From NCBI RefSeq assembly GCF_001488575.1, contig NZ_LN831305.1:1-64000 (forward strand): a stretch of DNA of 64,000 bases, in the 5' to 3' direction. Position 1 is the stretch's first letter; each line of letters opens with the position of its first letter. Below, piece after piece: positions 34,102-42,715 of the stretch. This stretch comes from Halobacterium hubeiense. GTDB lineage: Archaea; Halobacteriota; Halobacteria; Halobacteriales; Halobacteriaceae. Made by a program: the position numbers and the translations under genes. A model generated the notes under the pieces. The model saw nothing but the letters and a program-made list of their open reading frames with translations, was not told the DNA's origin and did no database searches.

Positions 34102-34310
34102 CCGTCTGTTTTCAATTTTTGAGGGGTGGCATGTGTTCTCTCTGGTACCCCGAGGCGGAGATTGGGACCAAGGGTATCTACTAGTATACTCGTCACCGAA
34201 TAGCGTTTAATATCGAGGCATCTGTATCTCCGGTAATGTCCTTTCGGCTGAGGTCGCCGTTGAGGCTCCGTGGCTGTGATCGGCCCGCTGTCAGCAGGTG
34301 GTAATCAATT

Positions 34311-36839
34311 GTGCCTTCATCTCAATCACTATCTCCCCCGTGCGCGCTTTGTGGTAGGGCTGTCCCCGACGATCGAGTCGTGGCTGAGGACGACATCGTC
34401 TTCTGCTGTGATGGTTGTCGAAACGTCCATCGAGGGCTCGGTAGCGATGGGGTTCACAGTCAGATGGCCCCGACAGACGGCACTATACATGAATCCGGAA
34501 CTAGAGCGGGCGAACGCGAGGCAGATCCGCGTCCAACGGGGACTGAGGAACGGGCCTTCTTCCAGGTCGACGGAATGCACTGTGCGACGTGTGAAGCGTT
34601 TCTGGAATCGGTTGCTGAAGGCTGCGAGGGCGTCACTGACGCCGCGGCGAGTTACGTCACCGAGACGATCCGTATCACATACGACCCTGACCGCGTCTCG
34701 AAGGAGACTCTCTGTGATACCCTGAGTACACTCGGCTATTCGGCAACCCTCCGTGCTGGAGGGAGCGATGACGCACCGACTATAATCGGGCAGTCGCGCC
34801 GGTCGGACGAGCAGAATGAACGAGGGATTGACGAGGTGCTGGGATTTCGTTACGCTGCTGGCGTCATTTTCGGGACGTTCATGCTCCTCCCGTATGCGGT
34901 CCTCCTCTATCCGGCGCAGCTCTCGTCGTTCTTTGGTGAGGGGACGCTCGATATGTACGCGAGTGCGTCCGGGATCGGCGGTGGAGATGGCCTGTTGATC
35001 CTGCCGCTCTTTCTCGTTCTGACGGGTGTCGTCCTCGTGTTCACCGGCCTTCCGCTGTTACAGGGTGCATATGTCAGTCTGAAGATGCGACAGCCGAACA
35101 CGGACCTGCTTGTCGCACTCCCCATCGTGAGTGCCTACGTGTACAGTACGATCGCCTTTCTCCTCGGTCGGATCGATATTTTCTACGATCTCACAATCGT
35201 GGTTGCCGCGAGTGTGGTGGCTGCCATCTTCTACGAATCACTGAGCAAGCAGCGAGCGATGGATCGCCTGACTAATCTCACTATCTCCCACGTCACCGAA
35301 GCCAGGCGGTATGGCGCCGATGGGACGACGACGATGGTCGACGTACACGGTCTTGAACCCGGGGAACGGGTTCTCGTCCGTGAGGGCGAACGCATCCCAG
35401 TCGATGGTGTTCTCGCTGAGGGTGAGTGCACGGTCGATGAAGCGATCGTGACAGGCGAGTCGCTACCGGTATCGAAACAAGCTGGGGACGAGGTCGTCGG
35501 CGGGGCGATCGTCACAAATGGGGCTGCTGTCCTCACGGTGAGCGATGAGACAACCAGTAGTATCGATCGCCTCATCACCTCTGTCTGGAATCTCCAGAGT
35601 GGGGATCACGGTGTCCAGCGGCAGGCCGATAGGCTCGCGTCAGTCATCATCCCGGTCGTCGTCGGTGGGGCGGTACTCGCTGGATTGGGGTCGCTTCTGG
35701 TGGGGGCTGGCATTCCCGTCGCCGTCCTGACAGCGCTGGTAGTTCTCTTGGTGGGGTGTCCGTGGGCACTTGGCCTGGCAACCCCGCTCTCGGTGGCAAC
35801 CAGTATCGAACAAGCGGTAGAGCGGGGCATCGTCATCTTCGACGAGACCGTCTTCGAGCGCCTTCGGGACGTCGATGTCGTCGTCTTCGACAAAACGGGG
35901 ACGCTCACGACCGGCCAGATGGATGTCCTCGAGGCGGATGCACCGTCGGATCTGCTTGCAATCGTCGCGGCCCTCGAACAGCGAGCATCCCACCCAGCGG
36001 CCGACGCAATCGTGAATACGTTTGTACAAAGGAATCAGGAGGGCGATCGCTCGAGAGCCGATGGGGGGGTTGCCGATGGCAGTGACCACGAGTACGCAGC
36101 GGACATCACTGAATTCACGAGCCACGCGACCGGCGTCGAAGGAGTCGTCGAGGACACGCGCGTTCTCGTAGGGAATCTCGATCTCTTCGCGGAACTGGGG
36201 TGGTCGGTTAGCGAGCGGATCGAGACGCGTGCCGCAGAGGCACGAACGACCGGTCACCTTCCGGTCGTCGTCGGTCGTGACGGTCATGCAGAGGGCGTCA
36301 TCGTCGTGGGCGACGAACCACGGGCAGGTTGGGATGACACACTCACGCAGCTGAATGACCGTGATATCGATATCGTCGTTCTGACCGGTGATGACGAGGC
36401 TGCCACTGACTTTCTCGACAGTCATCCTGGCATCGATCACGTGTTTGCGGGGGTCCCGCCGGCAGGCAAGACCGCGACGATCCGGCGGTTACAGTCCCGG
36501 GGACAGGTTACGATGGTTGGTGATGGAACGAACGATGCACCGGCTCTTGCGACCGCAGACCTGGGAATCTCGCTCGGTGGTGGAACGGCACTCGCGTCCG
36601 ATGCCGCGGATATTTCTCTCGTCGATGACGACCTCGCAGCGGTGGGGACGACGTTCGACCTCGCAGATGCAGCTCGTCGGCGTGTCAAACAGAACAACGG
36701 GCTAGCGCTGCTCTACAATGGGCTCACGATGCCCCTTGCGGCGACGGGGTTGCTGAATCCGGTGTTTGCGATGGGAGCGGTCGTGGCGACCGGCGGTCTC
36801 CTCGCGGCGAATTCGTTTCGAGACCTGCTTACCGAGTAG
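34311..36839 (+). CDS. CcoI/FixI-like P1B ATPase with N-terminal Cys domain, HMA and CPW motif
   Basis: Membrane pump of 842 aa, GTG start. The N terminus has a zinc-finger/TRASH-like Cys domain (Cys11, Cys14, Cys32/33, Cys36: CALCG, then FCCDGCRNVH) as in CcoI/FixI/CtpA pumps, which load copper into cytochrome oxidases. An HMA domain follows with Cys91/Cys94 (GMHCATCEAF). TGES is at 381-384 and DKTGT at 527-531. The transmembrane metal motif is CPW (483-485, VGCPWALGLATPL), with Trp replacing the second Cys. ATP-binding and hinge motifs (ASHPAAD, GDGTNDAPAL) are intact. A role in oxidase assembly is inferred from domain order and neighbours. Confidence 0.92.
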   Translation: MPSSQSLSPPCALCGRAVPDDRVVAEDDIVFCCDGCRNVHRGLGSDGVHSQMAPTDGTIHESGTRAGEREADPRPTGTEERAFFQVDGMHCATCEAFLESVAEGCEGVTDAAASYVTETIRITYDPDRVSKETLCDTLSTLGYSATLRAGGSDDAPTIIGQSRRSDEQNERGIDEVLGFRYAAGVIFGTFMLLPYAVLLYPAQLSSFFGEGTLDMYASASGIGGGDGLLILPLFLVLTGVVLVFTGLPLLQGAYVSLKMRQPNTDLLVALPIVSAYVYSTIAFLLGRIDIFYDLTIVVAASVVAAIFYESLSKQRAMDRLTNLTISHVTEARRYGADGTTTMVDVHGLEPGERVLVREGERIPVDGVLAEGECTVDEAIVTGESLPVSKQAGDEVVGGAIVTNGAAVLTVSDETTSSIDRLITSVWNLQSGDHGVQRQADRLASVIIPVVVGGAVLAGLGSLLVGAGIPVAVLTALVVLLVGCPWALGLATPLSVATSIEQAVERGIVIFDETVFERLRDVDVVVFDKTGTLTTGQMDVLEADAPSDLLAIVAALEQRASHPAADAIVNTFVQRNQEGDRSRADGGVADGSDHEYAADITEFTSHATGVEGVVEDTRVLVGNLDLFAELGWSVSERIETRAAEARTTGHLPVVVGRDGHAEGVIVVGDEPRAGWDDTLTQLNDRDIDIVVLTGDDEAATDFLDSHPGIDHVFAGVPPAGKTATIRRLQSRGQVTMVGDGTNDAPALATADLGISLGGGTALASDAADISLVDDDLAAVGTTFDLADAARRRVKQNNGLALLYNGLTMPLAATGLLNPVFAMGAVVATGGLLAANSFRDLLTE

Positions 36840-36902
36840 CGGCTCTAACCCCGCGAAGCGGCAGATACCTGCTGTAACCGGGTGGAGTCGGTTCATATCG
36901 CT

Positions 36903-37097
36903 TCATTTGAGAAGTTCGAAGACACTGAGGCCCGCGTACCCGACCGCAAAGCCTGCGACGATGATAGCTCCAGAGAAGATCTGGTAGAACGGGGTCGACG
37001 GGAGGAAGCCGGTCGCGAGGGTACCGACAACGATCAGTACCGCTGCCAGTACCAAAAACACGTACTGACGACGTTTCCCCTTCATATATTGAGACAT
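36903..37097 (-). CDS. Small two-helix membrane protein
   Basis: A 64-aa protein with a basic N terminus (MSQYMKGKRRQYV) and two membrane helices (about 13-31 and 39-60), ending FELLK. No family recognised. It is the last gene of the minus-strand set with the CTCGCC membrane protein, 43 bases after its stop, and converges with the CPW ATPase. It may be a small subunit of a membrane complex. Confidence 0.6.
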   Translation of the reverse strand: MSQYMKGKRRQYVFLVLAAVLIVVGTLATGFLPSTPFYQIFSGAIIVAGFAVGYAGLSVFELLK

Positions 37098-37140
37098 TTG
37101 TACCCCCTAGGTACCGTGAGATCACGGTAGATACCTTACC

Positions 37141-38472
37141 TCAGTCCGCCGGGATGATGGCAGCCGATTGATCGGGCTGTCGGGCTGCTTGGACCGAGTA
37201 GATCAGACTTCCGGTGAAGAGGACGAAGCTTCCAACGATGAATACTGCACTGAGCGGCGAGGCCGAATCGACGAACACCCAGTAGAGAGGGGCGGCAATC
37301 GATGGCCCGGCAGCAAGTACCGCGATCTTCGCGACGAGTGGCCCACAGCAGCCACAGGTACACGTCCCGACGATTGCAGCACTTCCGGCGGTCCCTTCGG
37401 TCATGCCGGCTCGTTCCTCGACGCGCCAGTGCCGGGCTATGAGAGCGGCGTTTAATCCGATAAGTGCGCTCAGCATCCCGACGACGATGACCTGGCCGGG
37501 TGACAGGGCTAAGAAGAACGGGATATGTATGAACGGGAGATGCGGAATCGCGATTTCGAGCGTCGGCCACGATACTAGCTGATAGATTGCGGGTAGAACG
37601 ACGACCGTCACCTCTTCGGGGAAGCCCTCCTCGGGGAAAAACGAGAGGTAGCCTGTTATAGAGACGAAAAAGAGTGCTAACACGACACCGACGCCGATGC
37701 CGAAGCGACGCGCAACCGGATCACGCATGACTGCGCGGATGACACTCCCTGCGTCCTTCCAGACGACATAACCGACCAGGATTAGCGTGCCGAGGACGAT
37801 TGCGTACCCGAGTGGATGCGTATCGCTTGCCAGTCCTGGAAGGAGGTAGGGGTACGAGATCCACAATCCCATGAGGATGCCGAGAAACGTGTACCGTGGT
37901 CGGGATGGCCAGCGGAGCCACCCAACGACGAAGCTCGCTACCATGATGCCCAATCCACTCAGCAGCGCCAGTGGCTGATACCACGCTCGGGGGAACGGCA
38001 TCGAACTCGCAGTATATGTCGGATCTGGGGAGAGCCCTTCGAAGAGTACGGCTCCGAGTGCAGTGATAGCGATACCGGCGAACACGCCGTACAGAGCGGT
38101 TGTCGCCGTAATCCGATCTGTCCGTTTGAGAAGGATGAATCCACCGAGAATAACGGCACCAACGAAAGCAATAATTACACCGTGTCCTTGCGAGAGTCCA
38201 CCGCTTCCGGTTGTACCGTGGGCGGACGCGACGGGAACCTGAGTGAGCGTAACAATCGATGCGAGAAGTACAGAGAGTGGCCGAATAGATCCGATTCGAG
38301 AGGTCTGTCCACGGGAGGGCCCCCACGTGGTTGACGCTCTTCTGGTGACAATATTCTGTCTTGGACAGGGAGCCACTTCTACCTGACTGATCCACCCCTG
38401 ATATCCTAGGTTTGACTGTCGTTGGATCATGCTGAGTGTGGAAATATCCTCCTCCGAAAGTATGACCGGCAC
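37141..38472 (-). CDS. Polytopic membrane protein with CTCGCC motif (copy A)
   Basis: A membrane protein of up to 443 aa with about ten helices after a signal-like helix ending QVPVASAHG. Its hallmark is CTCGCCGPLVAKIAVLAAGP near the C terminus: four Cys in six residues, then a hydrophobic helix. Other conserved segments are SSMPFPRAWYQPLALLSGLG and PSRPRYTFLGILMGLWISYP. The protein at 61068 is a full-length paralog. I recognise no named family. Cys clustering and the copper surroundings suggest metal handling or thiol redox at the membrane. GTG at 38472 gives the longest form; an ATG 14 codons later is an alternative. Confidence 0.75.
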   Translation of the reverse strand: MPVILSEEDISTLSMIQRQSNLGYQGWISQVEVAPCPRQNIVTRRASTTWGPSRGQTSRIGSIRPLSVLLASIVTLTQVPVASAHGTTGSGGLSQGHGVIIAFVGAVILGGFILLKRTDRITATTALYGVFAGIAITALGAVLFEGLSPDPTYTASSMPFPRAWYQPLALLSGLGIMVASFVVGWLRWPSRPRYTFLGILMGLWISYPYLLPGLASDTHPLGYAIVLGTLILVGYVVWKDAGSVIRAVMRDPVARRFGIGVGVVLALFFVSITGYLSFFPEEGFPEEVTVVVLPAIYQLVSWPTLEIAIPHLPFIHIPFFLALSPGQVIVVGMLSALIGLNAALIARHWRVEERAGMTEGTAGSAAIVGTCTCGCCGPLVAKIAVLAAGPSIAAPLYWVFVDSASPLSAVFIVGSFVLFTGSLIYSVQAARQPDQSAAIIPAD

Positions 38473-38479
38473 GGTGAAT

Positions 38480-38899
38480 TCACTCGCTGTTCAGAAATAC
38501 GAGGAACTGTATATGCTTGAGGAACCAGACCGGAAGAACGGCTCCAACCACTGCAGCGAGTAGGAGACTATTCGCTGCTGTCCACACGATTTGCCCGAGG
38601 ACGGTGCTAATAATCAAGACGCCGTTGTATGCGATCGCATTCACCGCTAAATCGCCTCTTGACTCAGGCCGGGGCCACTTGATGAGACTGGGCTTGATTG
38701 CTGATGTCCGACCGGAAGCTACGGCGACAAGAAGCCCGAGTAAGCCGGATACAAACCATCCAAGAACAGCCGGTGGCCAGCTGTATACGACCGTGGCGGT
38801 GGCAAGAACAATTAGACACGGGCTGGTGATTGCACAGATCTCTACAGAGACATAACGGGTTAAAATGTGTTCCTCGGTTTCTTCTTGTGCGGTGGCCAT
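38480..38899 (-). CDS. Four-helix membrane protein, partner of CTCGCC copy A
   Basis: A 139-aa protein with a soluble N terminus (MATAQEETEEHILTRYVSVE) and four membrane helices. DLAVNAIAYNGVLIISTVLG and VLPVWFLKHIQFLVFLNSE are the recognisable parts. It precedes the CTCGCC gene by seven bases on the same strand, so the two are one operon. A decayed homolog lies at 58246-58661 near the second CTCGCC gene, with IAYNGVL and IPIWFLKHI conserved. Function unknown. Confidence 0.72.
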   Translation of the reverse strand: MATAQEETEEHILTRYVSVEICAITSPCLIVLATATVVYSWPPAVLGWFVSGLLGLLVAVASGRTSAIKPSLIKWPRPESRGDLAVNAIAYNGVLIISTVLGQIVWTAANSLLLAAVVGAVLPVWFLKHIQFLVFLNSE

Positions 38900-38938
38900 C
38901 TGTGAGGGTTATGAGTAGAGCAGTGGAACGACTGGGGA

Positions 38939-39013
38939 TGCTCCGTCGAGGATTTGAACCTCGGTCCGCGACGTGAGATGCCGAGATGATTGGCCGAGCT
39001 ACACTAACGGAGC
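38939..39013 (-). tRNA. tRNA-Glu (CTC), atypical anticodon arm
   Basis: On the minus strand a cloverleaf folds: acceptor GCTCCGT with ACGGAGC, T-arm CGAGG-TTCAAAT-CCTCG (both perfect), and a D-arm beginning GTGTAGCTCGGCCAATCAT as in haloarchaeal tRNA-Glu. The anticodon loop is ATCTCAC, giving anticodon CTC. The top pair of the anticodon stem (TCGGC against GTCGC) is a T/C mismatch and loop position 32 is A rather than a pyrimidine. The discriminator is A; CCA is not encoded. Confidence 0.85.
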
Positions 39014-39111
39014 ATCTCGAACTTGTGGCCCCAGTACTTCAAATTCAGGCGGTGTCCTATTCACTAGGAATCCGCCGTTTCCCCTTATGCTGAGGGCTTT
39101 GATATCCCGGT

Positions 39112-39675
39112 ATGGAACGTCGACAAGTTCTCAAGACAGCTGGAATCTTTGCAACAGGTGGCGTAACTGGTCTCGCAGGGTGTAGCAGCTCGGGGAACGG
39201 GGACGGTGGCGACGAGCCGACCACGACCGCAACGCAGGAGACGGCTGGTGGGTCGGGCGACTCGAATACTGTCATGATGGTCACCGAAGGGAGCGAGTAT
39301 TATTTCGATCCAATCGGGCTGTTGGTCGAATCAGGGGAGACAGTCACGTTCGAAATCCAGAGTGGGAGCCACTCAGCAACCGCTTACAAAGAGGGCACGA
39401 GTTCGGCCTCAGTAACTCGGATCCCCGAGGGAGCGGAGGCGTTCAATAGTGAAACGCTGAGCGAACAGGGTGCGACCTACGAGCATACGTTCGAGACCAC
39501 GGGGACGTACGATTACTTCTGTATCCCGCACAAGTCCTTGGGGATGGTCGGTCGAATCGTCGTCGGTGAACCTGGCGGTCCCGCGGAGGAAAGTATGCCG
39601 CCGGACGGAGACGTTCCCGAAAGCCAGACCATCGTCGATCAAGGCAGCGTCTCGTACAGCTCGTTCTCCGGGTAG
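39112..39675 (+). CDS. Halocyanin-like blue-copper lipoprotein
   Basis: A 187-aa secreted cupredoxin. A Tat-type signal (RRQVLKTAGIFATGG) ends in a lipobox (GLAGC, Cys24) for membrane anchoring, followed by a Gly/Thr/Asp linker. The plastocyanin-like domain (about 55-155) has type-1 copper ligands His87 (GSHSATAY), Cys137 and His140 (YFCIPH) and Met145 (LGMVG). It carries electrons, probably to or from a membrane oxidase or the multicopper oxidase nearby. It shares FDPIGLxVE and GRIVVGxPGGPAE with the halocyanin-SHOCT protein at 12176, so they are paralogs. Confidence 0.94.
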   Translation: MERRQVLKTAGIFATGGVTGLAGCSSSGNGDGGDEPTTTATQETAGGSGDSNTVMMVTEGSEYYFDPIGLLVESGETVTFEIQSGSHSATAYKEGTSSASVTRIPEGAEAFNSETLSEQGATYEHTFETTGTYDYFCIPHKSLGMVGRIVVGEPGGPAEESMPPDGDVPESQTIVDQGSVSYSSFSG

Positions 39676-39778
39676 GCAGCCGCGTACACTGCGAGCTGTG
39701 CGCTCCGGAATCGCTCGTACACCATATGGCCGACACTGACTGTGCTTCGGACCACCAGTATGGAGACACACGCTGCCG

Positions 39779-40531
39779 ATGACGCTCGCACAAGGCTCGT
39801 GGCCGACATACACGGATGCTGCCCTCGATAGTGTTCGGCAGGAACGACGCGAGGTCGAACGCGAATGTCGAGCATTCCAACGGTTTCGCCAGCGTATTCA
39901 GACCGTCGACACACGGACTCCTCGGTTCGAACGGTCCGTTGTTGGAGTGAATCAGAACCTTACATCCGAAGAGAAGCCGGTCCGTGATACCATCGAGCCA
40001 TGGTATCGCGATACTGTGATGGCGGTCGACCACTACGGCGACGTGTACGGTGATTCGTTCGAGGCGAGCATCAGCGCTGAATTCGGGGTCGATGTACTGG
40101 TTCTGATCTCGGAAGCGACTACGTTCTCACCGCTCATCAAACAACGACTCCTCGAGACTGCACAGCAGTGTATTGACAACCGTCGGGTCTTTCTAGAAAC
40201 TCTCGAAGACGAATTCCATACGCTCAAAGACGCGCAATCTACAGTTCAAGAGATTCGAGAGGCGATAGCAGAATTTGATTCGACGGAATTACAGGGGATC
40301 TCAGATACTGAATTGACCGACAGATACGACACGCTTCACACGTTGAGTGATGAATGTAAGAGTTGGATCCAGCAACGGCAGGAGGAAATCCACGCTCATC
40401 GAATCAATCGGTCGGCAGACGTGGATGCCCACACTGACCTCTGTTCGTATCTCTATGAGGGTCTGGAGGTTGATTATCCGGTATTGGCGACGTTTGTCGA
40501 TATCTTGGAGATTATCTCCCAATATGAGTAG
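39779..40531 (+). CDS. Conserved haloarchaeal protein (DUF7260-like), helical
   Basis: A 250-aa soluble, largely alpha-helical protein: LDSVRQERREVERECRAFQR, then TIEPWYRDTVMAVDHY, YGDSFEASISAEFG, and VFLETLEDEFHTLKDAQSTV as a likely coiled coil. I place it tentatively in the haloarchaeal DUF7260 group, whose function is unknown. An in-frame stop at 39737 limits the start to 39779. No clear link to the copper genes on either side. Confidence 0.7.
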   Translation: MTLAQGSWPTYTDAALDSVRQERREVERECRAFQRFRQRIQTVDTRTPRFERSVVGVNQNLTSEEKPVRDTIEPWYRDTVMAVDHYGDVYGDSFEASISAEFGVDVLVLISEATTFSPLIKQRLLETAQQCIDNRRVFLETLEDEFHTLKDAQSTVQEIREAIAEFDSTELQGISDTELTDRYDTLHTLSDECKSWIQQRQEEIHAHRINRSADVDAHTDLCSYLYEGLEVDYPVLATFVDILEIISQYE

Positions 40532-40936
40532 TCTCCCGTTTCACCTCCTACTCAGTCGTCATCTACGGCGAGGCGATATGTTAAGGATCCCCGTGATGTA
40601 CAGCGAATTCATCCGAAAGAAGCACTTACTTGTTGGCTTGTTTCGGGGTTTGTCGTGATCTTGGATCAGTTTGGACTGACGCCTCGCTCCGGAATGGGGT
40701 ACGTGTTCTAGCGAGGATACCAGCCACCGTGCCCAACGATGGGGTTAGAAACTAATCCCCAGCAAGGATTTTCCCGAGAGCTTGCGGCTCACGGAATCTG
40801 TTGGAGTCGGTAGACTCTAGCAGGATTGGCAAATATATGCCGCTGATATAGAGCATCCATATGGTAGCCGATTACTGCCGGTTTTCAGCAAATCTACTTT
40901 GTTAACGGTTTTGTCTATCCGGTCACAACAGTACAT
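40532..40936. other. 405-bp intergenic region
   Basis: No supported gene. Short frames such as the one at 40580 (MLRIPVMYSEFIRKKHLLVG) have no recognisable features. The last 70 bases, with ATATATGCCGCTGATATA and CTTTGTTAACGG, probably hold the promoter of the small membrane gene at 40937. Confidence 0.4.
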
Positions 40937-41122
40937 ATGGAATTCGACTTTGTGCGCTCGGTGGCTCCCCTTGTCGTAATTGTCGGCGTCGCGGCGATTG
41001 CGCTCACGACCGTGATGACCTCCTCGACAGTCTTCATGATGGTTCTGCCCTCGATGATCGTCTTCTCAGTCATCGCGTTCTTCTTCGGAATGAAACACGG
41101 CGAATTCCGCGCCAGTCCGTAA
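40937..41122 (+). CDS. Small two-helix membrane protein with FFFGMKHGE end (copy A)
   Basis: A 61-aa membrane protein, MEFDFVRSVAPLVVIVGVAA then TSSTVFMMVLPSMIVFSVIA and FFFGMKHGEFRASP. Two helices; the soluble C terminus has Lys-His-Gly-Glu. A close paralog, unusually well conserved in the second helix, is at 57570. Both lie near a CTCGCC membrane-protein gene and other satellites. Met-rich helix 2 may face a cofactor. No named family is recognised; it looks like a small subunit of a membrane complex. Confidence 0.72.
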   Translation: MEFDFVRSVAPLVVIVGVAAIALTTVMTSSTVFMMVLPSMIVFSVIAFFFGMKHGEFRASP

Positions 41123-41322
41123 CAGGCCGACCCAGTCGCCGAAATCCGCTGGGTTGTGGTCCATGCTAGCCGCCAGCTAGTGTTGATTCAGATTTATTTC
41201 GATGACCGGTTCGCAGTCCTACCGACGGCTGTTTCAGCGGGACGGTGTCGAACTAACAGGAGTCCACCAGAGCCGGGTAACCACTATCGTTCAGTTACCA
41301 GTCCTGGTCGTGTAGATCGTTT

Positions 41323-42477
41323 CTACGCGGAGTAGCCGGCATACTCCATAAGCTGGTTGAAGATGTCCGTATCCATGACGGATCGATAGATTATGCCGGT
41401 GAGCATGCCGCCGGGATAGAACGTACCGTTCATCACGTGGTTGACCTTGTGGCAGTGCATCAGGTAGATGCCGGGGTCTGCATCGGCAGTAAATTCGATC
41501 GTGTGTCGTTCAGCAGGGGCGACGTTCGTGACGTCCATGTCGTGGCGGGCAGCCTCCGGAATCGTCCCGCCGTCCTTTTCGACACGCTGGAAGCGGTGGT
41601 TATGGATGTGCATCGGGTGCGACATGTACCCGCCGTTGACGAGGTGGATGCGAACTGAGTCGCCCTCGTCGACGATGATCGGCGACCCTTCTTCGGGGTG
41701 CAGCGTTCGGGGTGCGCTCTTCCCGTTAACGGTAAATACGTCTGGATTTCGACTGGCAGCGTCATAGGTAAAGTCCGCATTCCCAGCCCACTTCCTCGGG
41801 ACTCGGGAATCCCAGTCTTTGACCGTCATGAAGTACTCGCGATCTGCCGGCTCATAGCCTTCCGGATCGACGCGGAAGATACCATACATCCCCATATCGA
41901 TATGCCGATGAGTCTGGAAGTGGCAGTGGTAAAAATGCGTCCCCGGCACGTTTGCCGGGATTTTGTAAGTGTGTTTCTCACCTGCGGGGACCTGAATCCC
42001 GGTTGTCGTCGGGACACCGTCATTTTTCCAGGTTTTTCGAACACCATGGAAGTGAATCGTGTGGGGCCGACGGCCGTCCGTGTTGTCGAGCGTTACTTCC
42101 ATGGCATTACCCTCGGTGGTCCGGAGGATCGGACCGGGTACACTGGGGTCGTTGTCGTCGGCTTGCCACGCCCAGACGCGGGGGAATTCGACTGGTCCAC
42201 CCATCGTTTCGAGCGGGTGGACAGCATGGCGAGCTCGCTGCGTTCGCATCGTTACTTCGCCGCCCTGTTCGTCAACGTCGACGACTGTCGGCGGACTCGT
42301 AAACGGAAGAGGAGCCGACGTGGATTGGCTACTAGTCTCTGTCGCTGTGGTGGCGACTGGCTGGCCTCCGTTGTCTCCAGTACAGCCCGCGATGGCTGAG
42401 AAGCTGGTGGCGCCAGTTGCTGCGAGAAATTCTCGACGCAATAGCCCAGATCCGGGAGCGCCAAAGCGTTTTGTCAT
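41323..42477 (-). CDS. Multicopper oxidase, two-domain type, lipoprotein
   Basis: A 384-aa secreted copper enzyme. The N terminus has a Tat-like signal and lipobox (SAIAGC, Cys32). Domain 1 shows HFHG (His142, His144) and HCH at 184-186 followed by THRHIDMGM, a type-1 copper set. Domain 2 shows HPMHIHNH (287-294) and HCH at 341-343 followed by KVNHVMNG. These are the HxH pairs of a trinuclear centre and two Cys-containing type-1 sites, as in two-domain laccase/nitrite-reductase-like oxidases. It would oxidise Cu(I) or phenolics in the cell exterior, consistent with copper resistance. Confidence 0.92.
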   Translation of the reverse strand: MTKRFGAPGSGLLRREFLAATGATSFSAIAGCTGDNGGQPVATTATETSSQSTSAPLPFTSPPTVVDVDEQGGEVTMRTQRARHAVHPLETMGGPVEFPRVWAWQADDNDPSVPGPILRTTEGNAMEVTLDNTDGRRPHTIHFHGVRKTWKNDGVPTTTGIQVPAGEKHTYKIPANVPGTHFYHCHFQTHRHIDMGMYGIFRVDPEGYEPADREYFMTVKDWDSRVPRKWAGNADFTYDAASRNPDVFTVNGKSAPRTLHPEEGSPIIVDEGDSVRIHLVNGGYMSHPMHIHNHRFQRVEKDGGTIPEAARHDMDVTNVAPAERHTIEFTADADPGIYLMHCHKVNHVMNGTFYPGGMLTGIIYRSVMDTDIFNQLMEYAGYSA

Positions 42478-42715
42478 AGAACAACCCGGATTTTGGACTA
42501 CCTATACATAGGGGGACGGCGATGTCTCGCCCCGCGAGACAAGGACCGATGATGTTCGACACAACCCACATGAGTCACAGTCCGCGGACGCGACTTCCTA
42601 TGAATCCAGTCCAGACAAACCAAACGAAAACACGCACCTCTAGCAGGTACGCCCTAGAGTGCTGACATCCGCGTCTTCGCCCATCGGTAGACCAGCACAG
42701 CCCGTAAAACCAGTA

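Noticed and set aside
38939-39013. tRNA-Glu as the proven integration site of the integrase at 252
   Set aside because: It lies 37 kb away and I found no duplicated tRNA end near the integrase.
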